NCBI GenBank assembly: GCA_035610835.1
Contig: CM069459.1
Location: forward strand, 30,292,366-30,356,365
DNA: 64,000 nucleotides
DNA from: Ophiura sarsii
Lineage: Eukaryota; Echinodermata; Ophiuroidea; Amphilepidida; Ophiuridae
Direction of reading: 5' to 3'
Positions within the stretch are counted from its first letter, which is position 1. Every line of letters begins with the position of its first letter. Positions 43,801 through 51,639 of this stretch are shown piece by piece. Position numbers and translations under genes: made by a program. Under the pieces are notes generated by a model. That model did not search any database. It saw only the letters and a program-made list of their open reading frames with translations, and had not been told where the DNA came from.

Positions 43801-46454
43801 GATTAAATAGGTAAATTGAATGCATGAAAGTGAATTTGAATACTTCGAAATGAAATTGAATACATCAAAATGTAATTGAATGCTGATATATGGAAATAGA
43901 AATTAGCTTTTGGAAAATCATTCAATTTAGCGTGAATTTGAATACTGGAAAGCTAATTTGATTGATAAGATTTTCAATTTGGCCGGGAAAACCTATTAAG
44001 AAAATGTCTATGATATCAAAATGCGCGAAAATATCTTGTCAGTTTGAAAGACAAAAATTCTGAATTTAATTTTTAAAAATTTTAAATAGCATAATATCGT
44101 CTATTAAGATAATATCTGATTAGCCGCTAATATCTTAATAGCGTCCGTTTGAAAGACAAAAAGTTCCGAGTTTCAAAAATATCAAAAATATCTAAATTAC
44201 GTCAAAATCGGATATTTTGGCTATTAAGATAATATCTAATTAGCCGCTACTATCTTAATAGCGTCCGTTTGAAAGACAAAAAGTTCTGAGTTTCAAAAAA
44301 AGAAAGAGCTAAATTGCGTCAATATCGGATATTTTGGCTATTAAGATAATATCTAATTAGCCGCCAATATCTTAATAGCGTCCGTTTGAAAGACAAAAAG
44401 TTCCGAGTTTCAAAAAACCCAAAAATATCTAAATTGCGTCAATATCGGATCTTTTGGCTATTAAGATAATATCTAATTAGCCGCTAATATCTTAATAGCG
44501 TCCGTTTGAAAGACAAAAAGTTCCGAGTTTCAAAAAAAAAAAAGAAAGATCTAAATTGCGTCAATATCGGATATTTTGGCTATTAAGATAATATCTAATT
44601 AGCCGCTAATATCTTAACTAAATATCTAAATATCTTAATAGCGTAATAGGCCTATCTTAATATCTTAATAGCGTAATATCCTAGCTAATCAGATATTCTT
44701 GAGGTTAATATCTAAATAGCTAAATAGCTTAATATCTAAACCTAATATCTAAATATCTTAATAGTTGAATATCTAAACCACTTATCTAAATATCTAAATA
44801 TCTTATTAGCGTAATATCTTAATATCTTAATAGCGTATAGCCTAGCTAATTAGATAATCTTGAGGTTAATATCTAAATAGCTAAATAGCTTAATATCTAA
44901 ACCTAATATCTAAATATCTTAATAGCTTAATATCTAAATATATTATCTAAATATCTAAATATCTTAATAGCGTAATATCCTAGCTAATTAGATATTCTAA
45001 GGATAATACCAAAAAGTTACAATCCCGCACCTTAATTAATGCCAAATTCATAGTTGACAGTCACAAAAAAGCTTCATATTGCATGTGTACTGTACAGTTG
45101 CATGTCGTTACCCACAAGCAAGGCTAGAGCCCCGACTTATTTAATCAATAGTTGGCAAGCGTCTAAAGTAGGCTCCAGACAGAAAATATTGAAAAATCAT
45201 CGGCATTCTTTGTGACCTTTGACCTTCGCAACATTTAATCTTTAAACTCACACCAGTTGTTAATACATGTCTAACCTTTCATATGAACCAACAAGTATTT
45301 TGGAGACGCTTCTCCTTCATGGTCAGGCAACTCTTTTAAATTTAGGTATTTTGCCAATTTTCAATGTGTCATGACTGCTGAATTTGGCAACCCATTTCAG
45401 ATTTTGACTAAATATTTATAGGAATATTTTTAAGAAAAATTGTCTCAAGAAATTTCTGTGACACAATTGTGAGACCATGAAAGATATGGAAAACAAAAAT
45501 TACTCAATCATTTTGTCCAAATTTTGGGGGCCCTATCGGGGCATCTGCCGGCCCTTTGCAGCAGATAATTTGTCTGGCAGGGGCTATACTCTGTGTGGTG
45601 TACTCTTTCATTTAAAAGTGGTTTGGGATGGTATCTGTTCCATTGATCAAACACATTTTTCAGCCCCTTTCTGGTGTCCCTAGGGGCCACATGCAGCAGG
45701 GGGGCCACATGCAACAGGGGGGCCACGGCAGACATCCATATCTGCTTAAAGTAGGTTACACCATAAATGAACCTGTGGTCAGATGTTGGTACCTCGTTCC
45801 ATTGATCAAAAGGGTGCTATCTGCCGTACTACTAGCATAGACTGACCATGTAAACAAACAAACAAACATAAAACCAAACACAAAACCAAACAAAGAAATA
45901 ACAAACAAAAAAAACCCAAAAAACCACCAACCTTGTAGAGGTATTAAAATGTTCGCACGTTCGGTCAAAACGTGTGCGTATGGCATAACTTGTGCATACG
46001 CCTGAATCACATTTGCTCACGGAGAAATAAAAATGCATATTTCTGGTGTTACCTTCATGTAAGGGAGGCAGAGTTATAGTCTATGGTAAAGACATCATTG
46101 AGGGATTATACTGAATAAAGCTTATAATCCCAGAATGAAGTTTTCACACTAGAATAGTTTTGTGATTCCCTTACATGGAGGTAGAACCATATTTCTTGAC
46201 AATTTGGAATTGATTGCACTATAGTAGCTTATCAATGCTTACATTCATAAGTGCCCCCCCCCCCCCCCCCCCCCCAGGATTTCTCATTACCTGCATTTCT
46301 CTCAAGATCCTCCAATTTCTCTCCTCTATCTAGTAGCTTATCAATGCTAACTTTCACAATATCTGCAACTTCATCAACCTCGGCCTGGGCTCTCTGCAAC
46401 TTTTTATTCTTCGCTTTCGTGGAAGCGCTCACGACATTTACCTCATCATCAGAC
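30335..46454 (-). CDS. R-SNARE, VAMP/synaptobrevin family (5' partial gene, 3 exons seen)
   Basis: Minus-strand exons: 46454-46291, 32578-32499 and 30389-30335 (or reading on to TGA at 30195). Phases agree (entry 2; then 1; then 0) and all sites are GT..AG. The joined product has an acidic lead (SDDEVNVVSAS), then KKLQRAQAEVDEVADIVKVS and IDKLLDRGEKLEDLERNA, then EDLNFKAMSFQTTAKKVKEK, YWWKNVK, and an 18-residue hydrophobic anchor starting LWVLLVVIVL. This is the full R-SNARE core: heptad layers, the zero-layer Arg in LDRGEKL, the WW juxtamembrane patch, and a C-terminal anchor. From GEKL to WWKNVK it keeps exactly the spacing of vertebrate VAMP8, while EVDEV.DI is closer to VAMP2/3, so I do not name a subtype. 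It acts in vesicle fusion as a tail-anchored membrane protein. The exon with the start codon was not found; it must lie right of 46454. The large intron holds satellite DNA. Confidence 0.87.
30890..31156. mobile_element. MITE, CCGTATTATCCCTATTAAG ends (complete copy)
   Basis: TA flanks; left CCGTATTATCCCTATTAAGT, right CTTAATAGGAATAATACGG. Interior GCGCCCA words in both orientations. Lies in the last VAMP intron. Truncated relative at 18715-18873. Confidence 0.85.
31281..31456. mobile_element. Mariner-like MITE, ACAGGGTGAGT family (copy 3)
   Basis: TA-flanked, 176 bp. Left CAGGGCGAGTAAAAAAATGC, right TTTTTTCCTCACCCTG. Contains CAATAGTGGAAAGAAGCCAC as in copies 1 and 2. Lies in the last VAMP intron. 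Confidence 0.8.
31764..31800. repeat. 37-base C run
   Basis: Uninterrupted C run on the plus strand (G on the VAMP transcript). The short Pro/Gly frames across it are artefacts. Confidence 0.95.
32163..32484. mobile_element. Foldback MITE rich in GGTTCT/AGAACC
   Basis: TA flanks; left CACGCTTAGAAAAAATTGTT, right TAATTTCTTAGAGTG. The arms are long complements (TCCTGCCAGGAGAACCC.. and GGGTTCTCCTGGCAGGA). Ends 15 bp from the VAMP exon at 32499. Confidence 0.85.
32499..32578 (-). CDS. VAMP exon: C-terminal half of SNARE motif and juxtamembrane patch
   Basis: Minus-strand acceptor CTAACAG|AG and donor GTGAAG|GTGAGT. With the G from the previous exon it codes EDLNFKAMSFQTTAKKVKEK then YWWKNVK. 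TT.KKV..KYWWKNVK is a strong match to R-SNAREs (VAMP8 has TTSQKV..KFWWKNVK). Confidence 0.87.
33135..33340 (+). mobile_element. tRNA-derived SINE-like element (copy 3)
   Basis: A-box-like region TTGGTGCAGTCGGTAAGGTG and B-box-like GGTTCGGTCCCCGG (33194-33207), then body TTTTTCTCCCCTGATAGTTTC shared with 27452. In the VAMP intron, antisense to that gene. Confidence 0.65.
33425..33510 (-). pseudogene. Degenerate copy of the VAMP SNARE exon
   Basis: On the minus strand it reads KVVSIDIKRLRSGEKLLEYL then ERNA and a GTAATA donor-like end, against VKVSIDKLLDRGEKLEDLERNA in the true exon. It is 6 bp longer in this part, lacks the exon's first half and acceptor, and starts beside a G run and CCTTATGAA. 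The same G run and word follow the true exon (46253). Most likely a decayed local duplicate, not used. Confidence 0.65.
33800..36230. repeat. Satellite array, about 120-bp monomer, about 20 copies
   Basis: Spacing between GATATTACGCTAATTTGGAC starts is 120-122 bp over the array (e.g. 33931, 34052, 34174, 34295, 34415, 34535). Each monomer has two adjacent dyads, GCTAATAAGATATTAGC and GCTATTATCTTAATAGC. Near 35085 one unit has a deletion, and near 35525-35590 a short TTTGAAATTATTGAAACTTTAGAC piece is amplified. The same monomer, reversed, forms the 44085-45000 array. Lies in the 13.7-kb VAMP intron. Confidence 0.95.
36421..36572. mobile_element. Harbinger-like MITE, GAGCACATCAAAACTCGACC ends (copy 1)
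   Basis: TAA|GGAGCACATCAAAACTCGAC at the left, GTCGAGTTTTGATGTGCTCC|C|TAA at the right. 152 bp, G+C-rich CCGCCGGTTCCG words. 3-bp TWA duplications fit PIF/Harbinger. Other copies: 54188-54712 and 60764-60911. Confidence 0.8.
36634..37110. repeat. Three tandem fragments of the AGGGGCACTAAGAG element's right part
   Basis: TTTCAATAAATA(G/T)CGATGG and following GTGTTTTTGTGAGTAGAAACAAC-like text recurs from about 36634, 36760 and 36932. It matches the right third of 57761-58160. Confidence 0.7.
37273..37973. mobile_element. 700-bp palindromic TTAA element
   Basis: TTAA at both ends; GGGGGCTGTGGACTCTCAGG on the left, CCTGAGAGTCCACACCCCCC on the right. The arms, about 340 bp, are almost exact complements, meeting near 37620. 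A truncated right end of a relative lies at about 52290-52424. Confidence 0.9.
38120..41050. repeat. Complex repeat block with CCCACAATGCA words
   Basis: Recurring modules: GTCCCACAATGCATTGAGTG, TTTAAAGAACGACCCATA, AAGAGGCAGCCACCACATAT, TCACATGATACAGAAATTCG and CATTTGTACCTAAATTCAG. They recur many times in similar order with a period of several hundred bp, but with many deletions. Interrupted by a LINE fragment at 39167-39737. Confidence 0.85.
39167..39737 (-). mobile_element. 5'-truncated LINE (non-LTR retrotransposon) fragment
   Basis: On the minus strand an open frame to 39394 codes CLLCNRDCEDIKHFMLLC, the CxxC..H..C knuckle found near the C terminus of many LINE reverse transcriptase proteins, then about 100 more residues to a stop. 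The 3' end is an (AAAT)n tail (plus strand TTTATTTATT at 39167-39196). The empty site is seen in the tandem copy near 40150 (CACCTCACACAATGCAATAAGGAAAAG). The clade cannot be fixed from this piece. Confidence 0.8.
41051..44084. other. VAMP intron sequence between repeat blocks
   Basis: 41130-41400 has GCGAAAATATT words and the sequence TATCGTCAATATCGGATATT, a stray piece of the 120-bp satellite. 41490-41570 is a short tandem (AGCATTCAATTAAGTAATAT). 43095-43140 and 43318-43365 share TCTGAGGGG..CACATCCCCCCTCAGA, a small palindrome. No gene seen. Confidence 0.6.
44085..45000. repeat. Satellite array, 120-bp monomer, reversed, about five copies plus degenerate tail
   Basis: Spacing of TCCGTTTGAAAGACAAAAAG is 118-121 bp (44142, 44263, 44381, 44501). 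The part GCTATTAAGATAATATCTAA TTAGCCGC is the complement of the dyad pair in the 33800-36230 monomer. From about 44610 it dissolves into short TATCTAAATA(T/G)CTTAATAG units. Confidence 0.93.
45001..46221. other. VAMP intron, mostly unassigned
   Basis: No gene is visible. 46036-46197 is a small foldback (TACCTTCATGTAAGGGAGGC against CCCTTACATGGAGGTA). 45650-45830 has a repeated TTCCATTGATCAAA word. Confidence 0.5.
46222..46253 (-). pseudogene. Short fragment of the VAMP SNARE exon
   Basis: Minus strand GTAAGCATTGATAAGCTACTA equals the exon's GTTAGCATTGATAAGCTACTA with one change, then a stop (TAG). It lies just beyond the 22-base C run (46254-46275) that follows the true exon's donor. Confidence 0.6.
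46291..46454 (-). CDS. VAMP exon: first half of SNARE motif
   Basis: Minus-strand acceptor CTCTCCACAG|G and donor AATGCAG|GTAATG. Enters in phase 2, leaves in phase 1. It codes SDDEVNVVSASTKAKNKK, LQRAQAEVDEVADIVKVS and IDKLLDRGEKLEDLERNA. The zero-layer Arg is in LDRGEKL. The donor is followed after 13 bases by a 22-base G run on the transcript. Confidence 0.9.
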
Positions 46455-46647
46455 CTGTGGAGAGGCAGTAGATAGAACGTTTTAGCATTAATTCAGGTAT
46501 ACATATGTATACTTGAAAATGCTCTGCTTACAGGATACAGAAAAAACTCAACATGGTAAATGGTGAAGAAGAAACTCGGTCAAATGTGTGAGAAAAAAGA
46601 GGGAAAAGGGAAGGGGACAGAGCTTGAAGTAAGGAATAATATTACTG

Positions 46648-46747
46648 NNNNNNNNNNNNNNNNNNNNNNNNNNNNNNNNNNNNNNNNNNNNNNNNNNNNN
46701 NNNNNNNNNNNNNNNNNNNNNNNNNNNNNNNNNNNNNNNNNNNNNNN
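46648..46747. other. Assembly gap (100 N)
   Basis: Exactly 100 N; gap of unknown true size. The missing first VAMP exon could lie here or further right. Confidence 0.98.
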
Positions 46748-46924
46748 ATTTGTTATATAATACTGACACGGTCGGGGACGTATAAGTGAGAGACACAGAT
46801 AAAAGCTCCCTCCCTCCACTACTCCCCTTTCTCTCCTCCTCCCCCTCCGCTTCTGTTCTGTCCCTCCCCACCCCTCCCCTTCACTCCCTTATGTTTTCCT
46901 CTGCAGGGACCCGGGGTGGGGGCA

Positions 46925-47982
46925 GTGGCGTATCTGGGGTCTTTTTCAGGGGAAGGGGCAAAGGGTATTTTTTCCCAGTGAACACCAGTTCGACTCTATA
47001 AAGTAAACAAATTGCGCAGCTGGGTTGTTTATTCCAGCGAATGACGTTGCCTCTTAAAGTTGTTTGCGCGCGCGAAATGTTAACAACATATCTATACGAA
47101 TCCGGCCATTAAGGTACATTTTCTTTCAAACAGGCTTCTTTTAATGACATTCCTTGACAAATGCGCGCGTAGCGCGATAAAAATGTGCCATTTTTATACT
47201 AATTTGCCCATCATCAAACCGGGCAAGGGGAAGTTGTCATTTTGATTGGAATTAAGTAAATCCCTTACACTTTCTCTTTCCTTTTATCTTCCTCTACTCT
47301 CTTTCCTTTCTTTTTCTTTCCATTTTCTTTCTCTCATTTTCCTCCTCTCTTTCCTTCCCCTTTTTTCCCTTTCATTTCCCCTTTCCTCTTCCTCTCTTCC
47401 ATCTCTTCTGCCCTTCTCTTCGATTTATTTTAGCCCGGTAGTTTGAGCTGGCCTTCCCGGTCAAAGCCGTCCGGGGCAAAGGCGTCTCCAGAGGGGTGTT
47501 GACCGGTGTAGGATAAAAAAAAAGATCGCACGGTCAACAAAATTCGCAGTCAAAATAACAGCAACAGATTGGATGAATAGGGCAGATTTTGCCGACAGAT
47601 ATGATTAATGCCCCCCCCCCCCCCCCCCCCCACTTGCACTTACATGACTGCAAACAAAATTGGGGCTATATCTTTTACTATTTTTGGGGGGTGCTTGTCG
47701 GCAATTGGGACCGCTACACCCCCACCCCCATTCAAAAGGGTCTGGGGACGCCCTGGTCTGGGGGCACTCTGCCTGACCCCCCCCCCCCCGAGGCAATTTT
47801 CTTTTTTACTAGTAAACATTTGTAAAATTTATTTATTTCGTTTTAATACGGAATAAAGCAAAACTCACTGAATAAAATGATTTATTTTTATTTTTAAAAA
47901 GTCAACTGATTTTACTTGTGACTTGTGAGCCCATACAAATGTTTACTAGTAAAAAAAAAATCTCCCCCGGAGATACGCTACT
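46925..47982. mobile_element. hAT-like element, CAGTGGCGTATCT ends
   Basis: Left CAGTGGCGTATCTGGGGTC, right CCCCGGAGATACGCTACTG. Flanks GGTGGGGG and (after removing the next element) GGGGGAGG are low complexity, so the 8-bp duplication is doubtful. The interior has ATGCGCGCGTAGCGCG, a pyrimidine-rich stretch (47265-47420) and a 21-C run (47611-47631). No transposase frame. Confidence 0.65.
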
Positions 47983-47985
47983 GGG

Positions 47986-48135
47986 GAGGGGCGGACTGGC
48001 CACTGTGGCGTTGTGGCGATCGCCACATGGGCCGCTTGGTTTTGGGCCTCTCAGGGCCGGTTACTCACATTTTGTGGCCGTGCGAAAATTTGTGACTGTG
48101 CGAAATTTTGTGACCGTGCGAATTTTTTTGACCCT

Positions 48136-48187
<52 letters not shown>

Positions 48188-48345
48188 ACTTACGTGAAAT
48201 TCACGAGGTGACTGACTGGGGAAAAAATTGGGGCAACCTTTTACGAAAATTTACTACCGGGATGACATAATTCTGCCTGACATGGTCAAAAAGGGCCGCT
48301 TTAATAATTTTGCCACGGCCGCTTTCTGGTCCCAGTCCGCCCCTG
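47986..48345. mobile_element. hAT-like MITE, (C/G)AGGGGCGGACTGG ends, with a 51-C run
   Basis: Left GAGGGGCGGACTGGCC, right CCAGTCCGCCCCTG; CTACTGGG on both sides (47978-47985, 48346-48353) is an exact 8-bp duplication. It holds the GTGCGAAATTTTGTGAC cassette, a 51-base C run (48137-48187) and CACGAGGTGACTGACTGG. Confidence 0.88.
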
Positions 48346-48399
48346 CTACTGGGGGAGGTGGGGGGGGGGGGGGCTTTAGCCCCTGGACACGGGCCGGGG

Positions 48400-49030
48400 T
48401 GACAAGAAATCAAGTGATTCAGAATTATAAAAACCGGTGGCTCATTCAATTTTACATCTATGCCCTGAAAGCTACATGGATCCCAAGACTTTTTAATGCG
48501 GAGGAATTAGAGTGGATTAGCCGTTTTGGTAAAATGGTACTTTTATCTCTTTAGACGAATATATCATTAGAACCAATTGTTTAATATGGCCTCTAAATAT
48601 CGTGCAATCACTGCCTAATGAAGAACAACTATACAAACACGCTCAACTTTCTTTCAACATATTCAAGTCGTAAACTTTAACTCTCGACATGTTCAAAGAA
48701 GTTCTTTGAATATTTGACATGTTTGATGTCGAGTGTTATGATTCTCTAATCTCGTCTAAAAAGGTCAAACGAAAATTTATAGAAAATGGGAAAGCAAGAT
48801 AGACATATCCTATAGTTTAAAAAATGATCGGTTTTTTCTTCTTCTTATAGGCCTACCATTCAAATGGACCGTTGATATAAAAATAAGATGGTTCCAATTT
48901 CGCCTGAATTCATAGAATTTCTCTTGTTTGGAAAAATCATAGGGCGGAAAGACTCACATTTATGCACATTTGGTAAAGAAACAGAAGAAACCTACTACAC
49001 TTATTCTGTGAGTGTCCAACCATATTATTT
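48400..49030 (+). pseudogene. Decayed LINE reverse transcriptase C-terminal region
   Basis: Plus-strand pieces read VIQNYKNRWLIQFYIYALKA, TWIPRLFNAEELEWI, then after frame breaks IRWFQFRLNS and CTFGKETEETYYTY..CV-like text. This order (ALK.TWI.RL..., then WFQ.R.N, then CTF...E) is typical of LINE proteins downstream of the polymerase. Stops and shifts show it is dead. Confidence 0.6.
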
Positions 49031-49062
49031 TAATCGTTTTAACTATTAAAATAATATGGTTG
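49013..49062. repeat. Perfect hairpin, 22-bp arms
   Basis: TCCAACCATATTATTTTAAT and its exact complement are separated by about six bases, at the end of the LINE remnant. Confidence 0.85.
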
Positions 49063-49780
49063 GAATTACTAAAATGCACTCTCAAATTAAAAATACAAGC
49101 GTACCGCGTACACATACTCGCGCGTTGCGGCGCGTGGTAACGGGTCATAGCAGGTCCCCGGGAGCTTCAATAGCTTTTAATGCAATCTAAAGGGTGAACG
49201 CAAAGACAACGCTGATTGGCTAACTGTAATGTCAAACTTGCTTCGACTTTCCAAAGCAGGTTTGACGTATGCCGAAGGACCCTCGCCTCCGGCTCGGGCC
49301 TGTCGGTTCTCGTGTGGGGGCGCTCTATAGCTCACTGGGCGAGGGGACTTCTCGACGGACTAGCGCAGATCACAGTCACAGGTCATCTCGGCCAATACCA
49401 AGTCGACTACAGGTGAAATCGGCTACCAGACCAACTCGGCCACAGTTTAACTCGGCCACGGACCGTGGTAACAACTCGGCAACCGGCTCGGCAAATGCTA
49501 ATCAATTTAGATACAGTGCAGACTCAGCCATTTCTGAAGAATGAATTAAAGCAATTATTCTGTTAACTCTATCTTACAACTTCTCCAGCTAGGGCCTCTG
49601 TCGGGGGCAGGGCCCAGTATGGTCAGTGTTATTTTTGTAGACTTCCTATTCAAAAAGATTCATTCATCCATGCACCTCTTCGCCTGAATAAATCAGTTGG
49701 GGATGTGGGGCCCTTTGGCCTACCGCCTGGGGCCCCATACACGCTGAGTTGCGGTGTTGCTAAATTTTTGTATCCTGTCA

Positions 49781-50880
49781 CAGTGGCGTATCCAGCCAGC
49801 CCCCCCCCCCCCCCCCCCCCCCCCCTTGACAAAAGAGTAATAAAAAGGAGGCTGAGAAGAAGGAGGCCCAAGAGGAAAAGAAGGAGGAAGAGAAGGAGGT
49901 AGGGGAGGAGGAGGTGTGGTAGAGGCGCAGGCATATTATACCGCGCAGGCATATACCGCGCAAATGGGTGGGGGTTACGGGGTCACGGGCCCCATTAAAA
50001 CGTTAAAGGCCCTACTCGACCTTTTTAGTGTTGAAAACGCCAATTTTTGCGCGCTTTGCACGTATTAGTTTCAATGTTTCATTATTCAAGCTGAATAAGA
50101 TGGCTTCAGGAAAGTTGTCCATAACCATTTTAGTTTAAAAACTGAAAATGTTTGCGCGCATTTTTTCTACAGGTTTCAACATGATTATAATGGGTCTCGA
50201 ACCACACCAAATATTCTAAATATTATGTGGAGGACGTTTAAAACGTCATACTGTACCTTTTTAGTGTCAAAAATCACAATTTTTGCGCGCTTCACGAAAG
50301 TTTCAATGTTTCAATATTTAAGTTTAACAAGATCCTATGGCTTCAGGAAATTTTTCTGGACCATTTTAGTTCATAAACTGAAAGTGTTTGCGCGCTTTCG
50401 GCGCATATTTTTTATACAGCCTTTCAACATTATAATGGATCTCGAACCACACGAATTATTCTTGCTTCAATTCAGAATGCTGAATCTTTGCCTTAAAAAT
50501 GCCTTAAACCCAGGAACATACAGGGGCCCTAACGCTGGCCCTGGACCCACGCACTCGGTGTGGATGATGTTTAAGTTTGAATTTGAATGTGCACATTTTG
50601 TGATTGGGTTTTACTCATGTTACCGATTAGTAATACCTATATATGCAGGAATAATTGTTTTTTAGTTAGTTGGCATGTGAGAAAATGCCAAAATTACTGC
50701 TTCAGAATGCTGAATCTTTGACTTAAAAATTCCAAAAACCCATGAGCTTCAAGGGGCTTCTCCCCCCCCCCCCTGGACCCCACCCGCTAGTAGCTCCACT
50801 CGGTTCGCTCACTCCGCTCACAAGGATACAACATTTTACCCCCCCCCTCCATCAAAACAGTTCTGGATACGCCTTTGTCC
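49781..50880. mobile_element. hAT-like element, CAGTGGCGTATCCAG ends, 1.1 kb
   Basis: Left CAGTGGCGTATCCAGCC; right TTCTGGATACGCCTTTGTCC. TCCTGTCA lies on both sides (49773-49780, 50881-50888). The right end has three odd bases before the duplication. Interior: 26-C run, a tandem duplication of about 245 bp (TTTTTGCGCGCTT.., near 50045 and 50280) and a repeated CAGAATGCTGAATCTTTG. Confidence 0.7.
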
Positions 50881-50889
50881 TCCTGTCAT

Positions 50890-51260
50890 ATAATAGTTCC
50901 AATGCAAAAAGATTTATCCATTTACCTCTTTGCCTGAATAAATCAGTTGAGGATTTAGGGCCACTGTCTGGGGTCCCATAGGCCTACAGGCTAAAGTTTC
51001 TGTCATTGGTGTTTTTGTTGGCCTATCCTAACATGTTATACTTCCTATTCAAAAAGATTCGTTCCATGTATCTCTTTGGCTGAATAAATCAGTTGGGAAA
51101 TGTGGGGCCCTTTGGGGCTACTGTCTAGGCCCCCGTACAGGCAAATGTTGCTGTCATTGGTATTTTGAATATCCTATCATGTGAAACTTGTATACCATGA
51201 TGTGTAATAGTTCCAATGCAAAAAGTTTCATCCATGTAGGCCTACCTCTTCGGTTGATTA
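50890..51260. repeat. Tandem repeat, about 175-bp unit
   Basis: CAAAAAGATT(C/T)(A/G)T(C/T)CAT, CTGAATAAATCAGTTG and GGGGC(C)CTTTGGGGCTACTGTCT recur near 50910, 51050 and 51225. An earlier unit near 49650 was split from the rest by the 49781-50880 insertion. Confidence 0.75.
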
Positions 51261-51369
51261 AAACCATATTTGGGGGCCCTTTGGGGCTACTGTCTGTGGC
51301 CCTGTACAGGCAAAAGTTACTGTCATTGCTACCGTTTTTACAAGAACCCTCTAAGGAAAGGAATCCCCA

Positions 51370-51610
51370 GCCAACACGTATGCATGGCCCCATGTGGGCC
51401 CCATTTGGGCGGCCCTTAATATTTTGGCCACTTTGTCCGAAAGGGGCCATGCGAGTTAACCCCATGGGACCCATCTGGGCAGGCCCACATGGGACCCTTA
51501 CTATTTTGGTCACTTTGTCCGAAAGGGGCCATGCAAGTTGGCCCCCATGGGTCGAATGGGGGATTTACATGGGTTTCATTAGGGCCAAATCAGGGTTTTA
51601 AATGGGCTTG
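51370..51610. repeat. GGGCCCCAT-type minisatellite, two to three units of about 105 bp
   Basis: The block TATTTTGG(C/T)CACTTTGTCCG AAAGGGGCCATGC(G/A)AGTT occurs at about 51420 and 51505. CATGGGNCCCAT words surround it. Confidence 0.75.
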
Positions 51611-51639
51611 CCCTTATGGGCAGCCTATATTAGGTATAA

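Noticed and set aside
49216..49544. Overlapping frames of 66 and 91 codons
   Set aside because: They cross repeated AACTCGGC words and have no domain or splice support.
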